Below, piece by piece: positions 16,726 to 25,527 of a DNA stretch of 26,920 bases. The stretch lies in the NCBI GenBank assembly GCA_002715405.1, contig PAZD01000043.1, forward strand, positions 7,907-34,826, read 5' to 3'. Each line of letters begins with the position of its first letter. Position 1 is the first letter of the stretch. A program made the position numbers and the translations under genes. The notes under the pieces were generated by a model, which saw only the letters and a program-made list of their open reading frames with translations, did no database searches and had not been told where the DNA came from. This DNA is from Acidimicrobiaceae bacterium (GTDB taxonomy: Bacteria > Actinomycetota > Acidimicrobiia > Acidimicrobiales > UBA8592).

Positions 16726-17387
16726 TAATGGCTTCCTTCTTCAGGAATTGACCCCTGATCAGATTTAGTTTCATCTTCACTTTGCTGGCCGGTTTCAGGT
16801 TGGCGAGTTCCGTAGCCTAACTCACCAGCCCACTGAACCAAACCGACATAATCAGCTGAACCGGAGGGCGATGTTGCTCTCATCCAAGCAGACGTATTCT
16901 CATCTTCACCTGGACGCCAATCTTCCCACGGCAGGTTTTGCGGTTTTCCATCATCACCAACCACAAGCTCTTCCTTTGTATAGATAGCTTGCTCTCGATC
17001 CATAAATGAGAACTCAAATAATTTTGTTTCTGTTATTGCCTGTGTAGGGCAAGCTTCAACACATAGATCGCAATGGATACACCTCAGATAGTTAATCTCA
17101 TAAATAAAGCCAAAACGTTCCCCGGGTGCTGTCGGATTCTCTGGATCGTTGTCTGCCCCTCTGACATATATGCAATTAGCGGGACATACACTTGCGCATA
17201 GTTCACAACCAATACATTTCTCCATCCCGTCTTCGTACTTATTAAGCACATGGCGGCCATGAAGACGAGGTGGCTTAGGTCGTTTCATTTCCGGATAACT
17301 AGTAGTAACGACTTTTCCAGACTTTGATGCATGATTTAGCTTCCCAAATGTAACTGCAAACCCTTTAAAGAAATTGAGGAAACTCAT
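16725..17387 (-). CDS. nuoI: NADH-quinone oxidoreductase subunit I (operon 1)
   Basis: NuoI is the double [4Fe-4S] ferredoxin-like subunit carrying N6a and N6b, which pass electrons towards N2. It has 220 residues. Two CxxCxxCxxxCP motifs are intact: Cys58, 61, 64, 68 and Cys103, 106, 109, 113. The N-terminus (FLNFFKGFAVTFG) is the usual amphipathic membrane-anchoring helix. The last roughly 70 residues are an unusual hydrophilic extension (LVVGDDGKPQNLPWEDWRPG... ending SIPEEGSH), rich in Glu, Asp, Ser and Gln, so the protein is longer than the second copy (178 residues). The stop overlaps nuoJ1 by one base. Confidence 0.95.
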   Translation of the reverse strand: MSFLNFFKGFAVTFGKLNHASKSGKVVTTSYPEMKRPKPPRLHGRHVLNKYEDGMEKCIGCELCASVCPANCIYVRGADNDPENPTAPGERFGFIYEINYLRCIHCDLCVEACPTQAITETKLFEFSFMDREQAIYTKEELVVGDDGKPQNLPWEDWRPGEDENTSAWMRATSPSGSADYVGLVQWAGELGYGTRQPETGQQSEDETKSDQGSIPEEGSH

Positions 17388-17394
17388 TTTAAAA

Positions 17395-17401
17395 TCTCCT
17401 T
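17395..17401 (-). promoter_or_regulatory. Ribosome binding site of nuoI1
   Basis: AAGGAGA on the minus strand lies seven bases upstream of ATG 17385-17387, in the 48-base gap after nuoH1. The gap holds nothing else I can identify. Confidence 0.6.
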
Positions 17402-17435
17402 ATATGAAGCAAAGAAGAATAATTGTTCATGGTTC

Positions 17436-18662
17436 TCATCCGAACACCTCTTCACCTTCTTTATCTCTTCGTCGTTGACCTTTGGTGATCGCACTCATAA
17501 GTAAAGCGCCGAAGATCAAAATGGCAACAATACAAACCAATGCAATAAGAATTTGGGCTATTCCACTTCCATGGCCTCGGTCTCTAAAAATATCTAGGGT
17601 AGCAATAAGTAATACCCATCCAAGGGCAAGTGGTATAAGTAGTTTCCAACCTAAATCCATCAATTGGTCATATCGTGGGCGCGGCAAGGTTCCTCTCATC
17701 CAAACAAACACTGAGACGAAAATAAAGACTTTACCTACGAACCACAGGAGCCCCCACAGCCATGCGGGGCCAAAGCTAGGGTAGTACCCACTTGGACCTC
17801 CGAAGAATAGGGTCACCATAACAGCAGACATCGTGATGACATTCATGAATTCAGCCATGAAGAAGAGCGCGAATCTTATTGAACTGTATTCAGTGTGAAA
17901 ACCACCTACTAACTCTTGCTCTGCTTCTACCAGATCAAATGGGGGTGAGTTTAACTCTGCAGTGGTAGCGATGAAGAAAATTATAAATGGGACAAATCCA
18001 GTTACTACAAGACCCCAGTCTGGTATTCCATTGCTTTGCTGAAGAGCTATGTCATGCGTAGATAATGTTCCTGTTTTCAGAAGAACTGCTACCAAAGCTA
18101 AACCAAGTGCAGCTTCGTAACTAACCATCTGTGCTGAAGCACGAACTGAACCAAGAAGTGGGTACTTTGATCCAGAAGACCAACCCGCCAGCATGATTCC
18201 GTACACAGCTACTGAGGACATGGCTAGGACGAAAAGAATTCCTACATGCGGATCTGCTACTTGAACAAATGTTTCATTTCCAAACCAATTTACCGTTCCA
18301 TCCCCTCCGTTACTAAAATCTCCTGCCACTGGTACGACGCAGAACACTAATAGTGCAGGAACTATTGAGAAAAATGGTGCGATTTTAAACACAAGTTTGT
18401 CAGATTTATTCGGGATTAAATCCTCCTTGAAGAAAAGTTTTATCCCATCGGCAAGTGTTTGCAGAATTCCAAAAGGACCAGCTCTGCTCGGGCCAATTCT
18501 ATTCTGCATTGCGCCAATGAACTTTCGCATCCACCAGATATAAAGCATGACTGAAACCAGTAGTAGAGAAAATGCCACTAGGACCTTAAGAAGGACTATG
18601 AGGAGCACCTCGAATGTTCCGGCATCTCCTAGGAAGAGAGGATCTAAACCACTAAAAACCAC
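17436..18662 (-). CDS. nuoH: NADH-quinone oxidoreductase subunit H (operon 1)
   Basis: NuoH (ND1) is the membrane subunit that forms the entry tunnel and chamber for quinone and links it to the pump. It has 408 residues with GTG as start, two bases after the nuoG stop. Conserved cytoplasmic loops are present: AMQNRIGPSRAGPFGILQ with KLFFKEDLIPNKSDK, and the acidic loop TTAELNSPPFDLVEAEQEL with HTEYSS. The C-terminus is about 60 residues longer than in the second copy. It carries an extra hydrophobic helix (AQILIALVCIVAILIFGALL) and a charged tail, RRRDKEGEEVFG. Long NuoH C-termini are, from memory, common in actinobacteria. A 48-base gap separates it from nuoI1. Confidence 0.95.
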   Translation of the reverse strand: MVFSGLDPLFLGDAGTFEVLLIVLLKVLVAFSLLLVSVMLYIWWMRKFIGAMQNRIGPSRAGPFGILQTLADGIKLFFKEDLIPNKSDKLVFKIAPFFSIVPALLVFCVVPVAGDFSNGGDGTVNWFGNETFVQVADPHVGILFVLAMSSVAVYGIMLAGWSSGSKYPLLGSVRASAQMVSYEAALGLALVAVLLKTGTLSTHDIALQQSNGIPDWGLVVTGFVPFIIFFIATTAELNSPPFDLVEAEQELVGGFHTEYSSIRFALFFMAEFMNVITMSAVMVTLFFGGPSGYYPSFGPAWLWGLLWFVGKVFIFVSVFVWMRGTLPRPRYDQLMDLGWKLLIPLALGWVLLIATLDIFRDRGHGSGIAQILIALVCIVAILIFGALLMSAITKGQRRRDKEGEEVFG

Positions 18663-18664
18663 GA

Positions 18665-21169
18665 TTACGCCCTTACCGTCGGATCTATACGAATATCAAT
18701 GCTATGAGACCCCTCGTTTAGAAGTTCTCGAGGATCAGCGCCATCGAGATTCGCATAAATTAGAGCGCATGATCTCGGAACTCTGTCATCTATTTTGACA
18801 GTTACAGAGATATCCCGATCACCAGAAGTGACCTGAACTTTCGTACCTTCGTCAATTCCAAGTCTTTCGAAATCATATTGATTAATTCTCAATTGGGATG
18901 CTTCTGCCAAAGAACGTAATGACGCCGACATTTGGGTAATTGTTCCATGATCAAACATCCTTTTCCCGATGATTAGCCTCATCGCATAAGAATCAACGGG
19001 ACGGCTTTCGAGTCTTTCTTGAGACGGAAGGAAAGGAATTCGACCTGTCGCTGTGATTAGGTGGCCGTTTTGATCATTATCGAAATGGGGATAGCCGAGA
19101 TTGCCATGAACTGCTGAGCGAGAAGTCATTTCATTCCAAACATCTTCTGGAGTATCAATATTGAGGTTATGGCCAAGCAGATATGCGATCTCTGAGGCGA
19201 TCATCCAATCTGGTCTCGAAGTCCCGGGTGCGGTGACCTTCTGACGTATAGGAGTAATCCTTCCTTCGACATTTGTATGGGATCCGTTCACCTCAAGAAA
19301 TGATGCAGCGGGTAAGACAACGTCTGATTCATATACGGATGGTGTAACGAATAGATCCACCGAAACGACAGTTCCTGCATTCTGTATGGCGGATTTTGCT
19401 AAAGATCGATCTGGGAAGTCAGAAATAGGGTCTGCCCCAATTAGAAATAGAGTGTCAATTTTTCCGTCGGCAGCATTTTGTAATATCTGTTTTGTATCAG
19501 CGCCTTCCTTAGCAGGAAGATTTGGCCAAATATCGGAGAATACTGCGGAACCGGAACTTAGCGTATTTCTCCCTGGAAGAAGACCTGGTGACATGCCCAT
19601 ATCTAGGGCCCCCATGGTGTTCCCTCTCCGAACAAGAGGCAAGAACCGACAATTATCAAGTTTTTGGAAAGATGTAATAGCGTCGATGATCGGAGTAGTT
19701 GACTGACCTATCGAAGATCGATTGACGACGACAAAGACATTTGAATTCTGAAGATACTCGTGTGCATTCGCAATTTCTTCACCTGTAATTCCTCCGACTT
19801 CTCTTGGAATATCCCCTGTTACTAACGCTTCAGCTACGTTTCCTATTTCCCCAGGTAAGGGATGTAGCGATACGGCAGCGACGTTAGAGAGACCAGTTCG
19901 TGTCGGTGAGAGTTCAACTATATTGACGCCCTGAGCTTTTGCTGCGTGTCGGAGTCGGATGAACAAGGTCCCGTACTCTTCTTTAAGGTCAGACGTTAGA
20001 AGAACAATCGTATTATTTGGTTGGCATAGCTCGGATATTGTTGCTCTCGGTAATCCAAGGAGGACGTGGGCGGGCAATTCATCACCGAGATCAGCACTAA
20101 CATGGTCTGTTCCTAGAACACCTTTTGCTAATTTAGTCCATGCATATTGAGATTCATTAGTTAATCTAGCTCCTCCTAGGAATGCGACCCGATCCGGATT
20201 GACATCTTTAAGGGAGTCAGTCACTATGCTCAATGCTCCGGCCCAGGACGAAGCGACAAGGCCTGCACCCCCTTTTTCTGCTTTGTTAAGGCCTCCTCCT
20301 CGAACAAGTGGACTATCTAATCGGTATTCGCTTTGAAATGCCTCAAATGAAAATCGGTCTTTATCCGAAAGCCATCCCCAGTTCACAGCTTCGCTATCAA
20401 GACCTTGAAGTCTTAATACCTGATCACGAGAGGATTGGACCACTATTCGATCCCCCAAAGGGTTGGGATAAGTTGACTCAATCTCTTCTAGATCCCACGG
20501 ACGTGCTTTAAATCTGTACGATTTTGCGGTTAGCGCTCCTACAGGACATATCTGCACGATATTCCCACTGAAATAGGAAGCAAAGGGATCCTCAGGAAAG
20601 GTATTGACTTGGGTAGAGTTCCCTCGATCAATGAACTGTATTAATGGATCTCCAACTACCTCGTCGGCAAATCGTGTGCACCTGTCGCAGAGAATACATC
20701 TTTCACGATCGAGAAAAACGTTCTCATTTATGGGAATAGGTTTTTCGAAATGCCTTTTCTCTTCAACGAACCGAGTTTCGCCAGGCCCATATGCCATAGT
20801 TTGATCTTGTAAAGGGCACTCTCCTCCTTTGTCGCATACTGGACAATCAAGCGGATGATTGAGTAACAGGAATTCAAGCACCCCATCTTGAACTTTTTTC
20901 GTTAGTTCGGATTGAGTATCTACGACCATGCCTTCGCTAACATTCATCATGCAACTGGGTTGAAGCGATGATCCACGTCCAGTATCAACTTCGACAATGC
21001 ACATTCGACACATACCAACTTGACTCATTCTCTTGTGGTAACAGAATCTAGGGATATCAACTCCTGCTGATTCACAAGCGTCAATAAGAATCTCTCCTGC
21101 CTTCACATGTACTTCTTGTCCATCAATGATCACAGAGACTTCGTCTATCTCTTCGGAAGGGTTACTCAT
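18665..21169 (-). CDS. nuoG: NADH-quinone oxidoreductase subunit G (operon 1)
   Basis: NuoG is the large Fe-S subunit of the NADH module. With the ATG at 21167-21169 it has 834 residues; a GTG two codons upstream is the alternative. An N-terminal plant-type ferredoxin domain gives N1b (Cys43, Cys54, Cys57, Cys73). Next come N5 (His105, Cys109, Cys112, Cys118) and N4 (Cys158, Cys161, Cys164, Cys208, the last in ICPVGALT). The N7 ligand region (about 230-272) has no Cys at all: STYPNPLGDR stands where a CxxCxxxC pattern is expected, and the later Cys is missing too. The rest (about 290-834) is a molybdopterin-oxidoreductase-like domain that binds no metal in complex I, with the late motif VVLPAASFLEVNGSHTN. 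It overlaps the nuoF stop by eight bases, and nuoH1 follows after two bases. Confidence 0.96.
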   Translation of the reverse strand: MSNPSEEIDEVSVIIDGQEVHVKAGEILIDACESAGVDIPRFCYHKRMSQVGMCRMCIVEVDTGRGSSLQPSCMMNVSEGMVVDTQSELTKKVQDGVLEFLLLNHPLDCPVCDKGGECPLQDQTMAYGPGETRFVEEKRHFEKPIPINENVFLDRERCILCDRCTRFADEVVGDPLIQFIDRGNSTQVNTFPEDPFASYFSGNIVQICPVGALTAKSYRFKARPWDLEEIESTYPNPLGDRIVVQSSRDQVLRLQGLDSEAVNWGWLSDKDRFSFEAFQSEYRLDSPLVRGGGLNKAEKGGAGLVASSWAGALSIVTDSLKDVNPDRVAFLGGARLTNESQYAWTKLAKGVLGTDHVSADLGDELPAHVLLGLPRATISELCQPNNTIVLLTSDLKEEYGTLFIRLRHAAKAQGVNIVELSPTRTGLSNVAAVSLHPLPGEIGNVAEALVTGDIPREVGGITGEEIANAHEYLQNSNVFVVVNRSSIGQSTTPIIDAITSFQKLDNCRFLPLVRRGNTMGALDMGMSPGLLPGRNTLSSGSAVFSDIWPNLPAKEGADTKQILQNAADGKIDTLFLIGADPISDFPDRSLAKSAIQNAGTVVSVDLFVTPSVYESDVVLPAASFLEVNGSHTNVEGRITPIRQKVTAPGTSRPDWMIASEIAYLLGHNLNIDTPEDVWNEMTSRSAVHGNLGYPHFDNDQNGHLITATGRIPFLPSQERLESRPVDSYAMRLIIGKRMFDHGTITQMSASLRSLAEASQLRINQYDFERLGIDEGTKVQVTSGDRDISVTVKIDDRVPRSCALIYANLDGADPRELLNEGSHSIDIRIDPTVRA

Positions 21170-22487
21170 GAGCACCCCCAGTTAATACGACCGGCGTAGC
21201 ATCGACCGATAATGAAATGTAGGCTTCAAACTCCGACCTGTAGCGCTCTAAGGCCGAAGCAATGGGTGATACAGCTGAAGGCCCGAGCGGACAGATAGTA
21301 GTTTGTTTCGGAGGCCAAGAAATGCCGGGGCTAATATTGTCGCAAACGTCTAGGAGGAGATCTATATCTTCTAGCCTTCCATATCCGTTTAAAATCCGAT
21401 CCAATATTTTTTCCAACCAATTCGTCCCCTCTCTGCATGGGGTGCATTTTCCACAGGACTCACGAGAAAAAAACCGGACAACATTGTGGCATGCCTTAAC
21501 AATGTCAGTTGTATCATCCATCACTACGATGGCGCCGGATCCAAGCATCGAACCAGCATTGTCAACTACAGATTTTTCAAGGGGGATATCTAGATGTTCT
21601 TCATAGAACCATGGAGCTGAGGCTCCTCCAGGAATAAATGCTTTAAGAGAATTTCCGTCCCGAATTCCTCCTGCATACTGCTCTCCCATAATGAGATCTC
21701 TAAAGGTAGTCGTTCCAAATTCAACTTCGAAAACTCCGGGGGTTTTTACGTGACCTGAGACTGCAAAAATTCTAGTTCCTGTAGATTGCTCAGCTCCTAT
21801 TTTTGCGAAAGCTTCTCCGCCATGTTCTACAATCCATGGAATATTTGAAAGTGTTTCCACATTATTAACAATCGTAGGCTTTCCATATAAGCCGATAGAC
21901 GCAGGGAAATATGGGGGTTTAAGCCTCGGCATTCCTCTATTTCCTTCAAGGCTCTCAATTAGTGCTGTTTCTTCTCCAACGATGTAAGCTCCAGCACCCC
22001 AATGGAGAATGACATCTACTGAAAATTCAGTACCAAGAATATTTTTTCCTACATAGCCTTTTATGTAGGCTTCGTTAAGTGCTTGCGCTACCCGCTCTTG
22101 TCCATGGGCCATCTCACCTCTCACGTATAGGAAACATTGAGATAATCCCAATGCATAGCAAGTTATTACACAACCCTCGATTAATTGGTGGGGGTCCCGC
22201 TCAATAAGCAGTCTGTCTTTATAAGTCCCTGGCTCTGACTCATCTCCGTTGACGACAAGGTATCGGGGCCAAACATCAGGAGGAAGGAAACCCCATTTAA
22301 TTCCTGCGGGGAATCCGGCTCCTCCTCGTCCAAGAAGAGAAGCTTGTTTCACCTCCTCGTGGACTTCCTCAGGCGACATTTCTAGGGCACGATGGAGACC
22401 TTGATATCCTCCAGTCCGTAAATAGCCTTCTAAGGTATGTCCATCTTCAATGCCCCAACGGCTAGTAGTTATCAGAGGAATAGTCAT
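21162..22487 (-). CDS. nuoF: NADH-quinone oxidoreductase subunit F (operon 1)
   Basis: NuoF (51 kDa subunit) binds NADH and FMN and passes electrons to cluster N3. It has 441 residues, normal for the family. The glycine-rich nucleotide loop GRGGAGFPAG is at 53-62. The FMN-site segment GDESEPGTYKDR is at 81-92, and GAGAYIVGEETALIESLEG at 164-182. Cluster N3 ligands are Cys345, Cys348 and Cys351 (SCGKCTPCREG) plus Cys399 (TTICPLGP). The stretch before the last Cys reads PPKQTTIC rather than the more common EGKTIC, but the ligand is kept. The ATG overlaps the nuoE stop by one base, and the end overlaps nuoG by eight bases. It is the only nuoF in the window, so only the first enzyme has its own NADH site. 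Confidence 0.97.
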   Translation of the reverse strand: MTIPLITTSRWGIEDGHTLEGYLRTGGYQGLHRALEMSPEEVHEEVKQASLLGRGGAGFPAGIKWGFLPPDVWPRYLVVNGDESEPGTYKDRLLIERDPHQLIEGCVITCYALGLSQCFLYVRGEMAHGQERVAQALNEAYIKGYVGKNILGTEFSVDVILHWGAGAYIVGEETALIESLEGNRGMPRLKPPYFPASIGLYGKPTIVNNVETLSNIPWIVEHGGEAFAKIGAEQSTGTRIFAVSGHVKTPGVFEVEFGTTTFRDLIMGEQYAGGIRDGNSLKAFIPGGASAPWFYEEHLDIPLEKSVVDNAGSMLGSGAIVVMDDTTDIVKACHNVVRFFSRESCGKCTPCREGTNWLEKILDRILNGYGRLEDIDLLLDVCDNISPGISWPPKQTTICPLGPSAVSPIASALERYRSEFEAYISLSVDATPVVLTGGAHE

Positions 22488-23095
22488 TATTCTTCCTTAT
22501 TTCTTTTGAGCCATATGGGTCGCGATGATTCTTCTACTTGAGCGGGTCCAGCTGCTTTATTTGCTGGGATTTTCTGTCGGGTATTTGCAAGGGTCCCATG
22601 TTTAGGAATTTCAGTTTTTGTTTCGTTTCGAAGGTCATCTATGAGCTGGTCGAATTCATCGGCGTTAACCTTATTGATATATCGATAATTGACTTGCAAG
22701 CATGGGGCTTCAGTACATGCGGCAATACATTCAACTCCTTCGAAACTGAATTTCCCATCTTGGGTAATCTCTCCTTCTTTAACTCCAAGAGAACTTTCGG
22801 CGTGTTCGAGAACATCTTCTGCACCAAGTAGGTGACAGGAAATCCCGTGGCAGATATTAATCTGGTACTCACCGACAGGGTGCCGTTTAAACATCTCATA
22901 AAAGCTGCAGGTTCCTAGGACTTCTGCAGGGGTTACGTCAACTAACTCCGCGATATGTGTCATTGCTTCATTTGTGACCAAACCATTCTGTTCTTGAGCT
23001 AAATGAAGTAGAGGAATCAGCGCAGATTTTTTCTTTGGATACGCTGAGATGATCTGACGAGCTATTCTTAGGTTCTCTTCGTTCAATCTGCTCAT
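22487..23095 (-). CDS. nuoE: NADH-quinone oxidoreductase subunit E (operon 1)
   Basis: NuoE (24 kDa subunit, thioredoxin-like ferredoxin fold) carries the [2Fe-2S] cluster N1a in the NADH-dehydrogenase module. It has 202 residues. The ligands follow the family spacing: Cys82 and Cys87 (ICHGISC), then Cys123 and Cys127 (ECIAAC). The N-terminal helical domain is typical (SALIPLLHLAQEQNG, GTCSFYEMF). About 40 residues after the core form a basic, Pro/Ala-rich tail ending LKRNKEE, which makes it longer than most NuoE. It overlaps nuoD1 by four bases and nuoF by one. It is the only nuoE in the window; the second operon has none. Confidence 0.95.
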   Translation of the reverse strand: MSRLNEENLRIARQIISAYPKKKSALIPLLHLAQEQNGLVTNEAMTHIAELVDVTPAEVLGTCSFYEMFKRHPVGEYQINICHGISCHLLGAEDVLEHAESSLGVKEGEITQDGKFSFEGVECIAACTEAPCLQVNYRYINKVNADEFDQLIDDLRNETKTEIPKHGTLANTRQKIPANKAAGPAQVEESSRPIWLKRNKEE

Positions 23096-24375
23096 CGATC
23101 CACCTCTCCCATTATCGGGTCAACGGTGGAAATCACTGCAACAGCATCAGCGACTAAAGCGTTTTGCAGCATATGGGGCAGAACTTGAAGATTCGTAAAC
23201 GACGGGCCTCTAATATGCATTCGGTATGGTTTAGGGCCGCCATCAGAAACGATGTAGCAACCAAGCTCTCCTCTTGGTGATTCAACAGCTACATACACTT
23301 CACCAGCAGGCACCTTAAACCCTTCGGTAAAAATCTTAAAGTGGTGTATCAAAGCCTCCATCGACTCATCAATACGAGTCCGAGGCGGCGGGGTAATTTT
23401 TTTATCTTGTATCCTATAGTCTCCGGTTGGCATTTTTTCCACGATCTGCTGGACGATCCGCATCGATTCTCTTACCTCGTTTAGTCGAATAGCAAAGCGG
23501 TCAAAACAATCTCCATATGTTCCGACTAGAACATCAAATTCAACTTGATCATAACGAAGATATGGCATGTCTTTCCTGAGATCCCACGCGTAACCGGTAG
23601 ATCGGAGGAGAGGCCCTATGACACCTAGAGCGAGGCATTCCTCAGCATTGATAACACCCACCCCTTGTAGCCGCTCATGCCAGATAGGTTGTCCTGTAAA
23701 TAGCCCGTCAAAGTCATCAAGCCGGTCAGGAAGGTTATCGAGGATCCGTAATGTGTCGTCACGCCATCCATCTGGAAGGTCTGCAGCTACACCACCAGGT
23801 CTAATGTAATTGTGGTTCATTCGCAGTCCGGTAATCATCTCTAACAGCCTGAGGACTTCTTCTCTTTCGCGCCAGCCATAAATCATCGCTCCTACAGCGC
23901 CTATATCCATGCCGTTAGTAGCTTGAAACAGAAGATGGGAACTCATACGGTTGAGTTCGCACATCAACATACGAATCCATACAGCTCGTTCAGGTACCTC
24001 AATTTCTAGAAGTTTTTCGGTTGCAAGCGAAAATGCTAGCTCACTAAATAAGGGTGACGAGTAATCCATTCTGGTCACGTTTGTAGCACCCTGTAAATAA
24101 CTTAATTGCTCTCCTGTTTTTTCCATTCCAGTATGGAGGTAGCCGATTATTGGCTTACTTCTTAAAACCGACTCTCCTTCCATTTCGAGGGACAGTCGAA
24201 GAACACCATGTGTTGAAGGATGTTGTGGTCCCATGTTCACAACCATTCTCCTGTCGTCAGTGGGCTTGTACGCCTGTATTTCAGATTCTGACATTCGAAG
24301 AATCGCTGAATCTTCCCCGCGACGAAAAACTCTAGCTGCGAGGTCCTTATTGATTATGTCCTCTTTCTGAGCCAT
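23092..24375 (-). CDS. nuoD: NADH-quinone oxidoreductase subunit D (operon 1)
   Basis: NuoD (49 kDa subunit) forms, with NuoB and NuoH, the pocket where quinone is reduced. I start it at ATG 24373-24375 (427 residues, MAQKEDIINKD). The longer frame from 24462 would lie inside nuoC1, and a GAGG lies eight bases upstream of this ATG. The loop GPQHPSTHGVLRL gives His52 and His56. Tyr105 (TRMDYSSP) lies 49 residues after His56, the same spacing as His38 and Tyr87 in Thermus thermophilus Nqo4, the pair that contacts the quinone head group. The C-terminus has the family ending DPIMGEVDR. The stop overlaps the nuoE start by four bases (ATGA). From memory, the sequence is close to actinobacterial 14-subunit-operon NuoD. 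Confidence 0.96.
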   Translation of the reverse strand: MAQKEDIINKDLAARVFRRGEDSAILRMSESEIQAYKPTDDRRMVVNMGPQHPSTHGVLRLSLEMEGESVLRSKPIIGYLHTGMEKTGEQLSYLQGATNVTRMDYSSPLFSELAFSLATEKLLEIEVPERAVWIRMLMCELNRMSSHLLFQATNGMDIGAVGAMIYGWREREEVLRLLEMITGLRMNHNYIRPGGVAADLPDGWRDDTLRILDNLPDRLDDFDGLFTGQPIWHERLQGVGVINAEECLALGVIGPLLRSTGYAWDLRKDMPYLRYDQVEFDVLVGTYGDCFDRFAIRLNEVRESMRIVQQIVEKMPTGDYRIQDKKITPPPRTRIDESMEALIHHFKIFTEGFKVPAGEVYVAVESPRGELGCYIVSDGGPKPYRMHIRGPSFTNLQVLPHMLQNALVADAVAVISTVDPIMGEVDR

Positions 24376-24383
24376 TAGAACAT

Positions 24384-24387
24384 CCTC
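24384..24387 (-). promoter_or_regulatory. Ribosome binding site supporting the short nuoD1 start
   Basis: GAGG on the minus strand spans the nuoC1 stop codon (TGAGG) and lies eight bases upstream of ATG 24373-24375. It favours this start over upstream in-frame starts inside nuoC1. Confidence 0.45.
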
Positions 24388-24916
24388 AACCTGCTCCGGG
24401 AGCATCTTTGAACTGAACAGGAATTTCGCCGACATCGTAATCTTTACGAAGTGGGTGCCCATTCCAGTTCTCCGGCATAAGGATCCGCGTCATATCTGGA
24501 TGGCCCTCAAACTCAATTCCAAATAAGTCGAACACTTCTCTTTCAAGTGCTTCAGTCCCAGGAAAGAAATCAAAAGCTGAGGGAATAACTGGGTCCGCTT
24601 CCGGAATTTGAACCCTAATTCTTATTCTCTCTTTTTTCATATGGGAAAGTAAGTTAAGTACAACTTCGAAACGTTCTAGAGCAATCGAGCTTGGGGTATC
24701 TCGTTCAGGTTCTTCTAGATAGTCAACAGCAGTAATGTCAATACAGACGTTAAATCCATCATCTGAAAGCTTGTCGATAGTCTCTAAATACTGCTCTCTT
24801 GTTGGATGAAGTACTACCTGACCTCGGGATCTAGAAACTGGAACTTCATACATGAGATCTTCAACAGAGAGATTTAAATCAGATTCTTCTTCAATGCTGA
24901 CTGTTTCTTCGGCCAC
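24386..24916 (-). CDS. nuoC: NADH-quinone oxidoreductase subunit C (operon 1)
   Basis: NuoC (30 kDa subunit family) is a structural subunit of the connecting module that packs against NuoD, NuoB and NuoI. It has 176 residues and no cofactor. The C-terminal signature is clear: EREVFDLFGIEFEGHPD followed by GHPLRKDYDVGE. The start is GTG (24914-24916), preceded by AGGAG eight bases upstream, which overlaps the end of nuoB1. The N-terminus (about 20 residues) is acidic and Ser/Glu-rich. nuoC is separate from nuoD, not fused as in E. coli. Only 10 bases lie between its stop and the chosen nuoD1 start. Confidence 0.94.
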   Translation of the reverse strand: MAEETVSIEEESDLNLSVEDLMYEVPVSRSRGQVVLHPTREQYLETIDKLSDDGFNVCIDITAVDYLEEPERDTPSSIALERFEVVLNLLSHMKKERIRIRVQIPEADPVIPSAFDFFPGTEALEREVFDLFGIEFEGHPDMTRILMPENWNGHPLRKDYDVGEIPVQFKDAPGAG

Positions 24917-24921
24917 GTGTC

Positions 24922-25527
24922 TTACTCCTGCCGACCAAGAACCATTTTTGTGGCAGTTTGTCCATCTCTTTGCTCGACAATAATCCCAGCACCTCCATCT
25001 CTTTGGTTTCTTCGTCGAGTGATCTCACCGGATTCAACTTTGTTATGTAATTGAAGAATCGCATGCATTAGTGTTTCTGGGCCTGGTGGGCAACCCGGCG
25101 CATAAACATCTACGGGGACTACCTGATCGACTCCTTGCACTAGAGCGTAATTGTTGAACATACCACCTGAACTTGCACAAACGCCCATTGAAATAACCCA
25201 CTTAGGTTCCATCATCTGGTCATAGACCTGTCTAAGGATAGGTGCCATTTTTTGGGAAACTCTTCCAGCGACAATCATGAGATCTGCTTGGCGAGGAGAA
25301 GCACGGAAAACTTCCATACCCCATCTTGCAAGATCATAATGGGCTGCTCCCGTGGCCATCATTTCTAGTGCACAACAGGCTAGACCAAAGGTAGCGGGCC
25401 ACATACTCCGCGTTCGCGACCATTTAACAAGATCTTCAATCTTGCCAGTCAAAAAATTATGGTCGAGACCTTCGAGCCCCTCATCAGCGAGACGACTTGT
25501 GTCACCTATAAGTGGCAAATTAGGCAT
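24922..25527 (-). CDS. nuoB: NADH-quinone oxidoreductase subunit B (operon 1)
   Basis: NuoB holds cluster N2, the last Fe-S cluster, which reduces quinone. It has 201 residues. The four expected ligands are visible: the tandem Cys51-Cys52 (GLACCALEMM), Cys117 (GVCASSGG) and Cys146 (APGCPPGPE). The family motif RASPRQADLMIVAGRVSQKMAP is also present in recognisable form. The start ATG overlaps the nuoA1 stop by one base, implying translational coupling. The C-terminus carries about 35 extra polar residues (RRRNQRDGG...) beyond the conserved core. The gene sits next to nuoC1 with a 5-base gap. The ligand set is complete, so an active N2 is expected. Confidence 0.96.
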   Translation of the reverse strand: MPNLPLIGDTSRLADEGLEGLDHNFLTGKIEDLVKWSRTRSMWPATFGLACCALEMMATGAAHYDLARWGMEVFRASPRQADLMIVAGRVSQKMAPILRQVYDQMMEPKWVISMGVCASSGGMFNNYALVQGVDQVVPVDVYAPGCPPGPETLMHAILQLHNKVESGEITRRRNQRDGGAGIIVEQRDGQTATKMVLGRQE

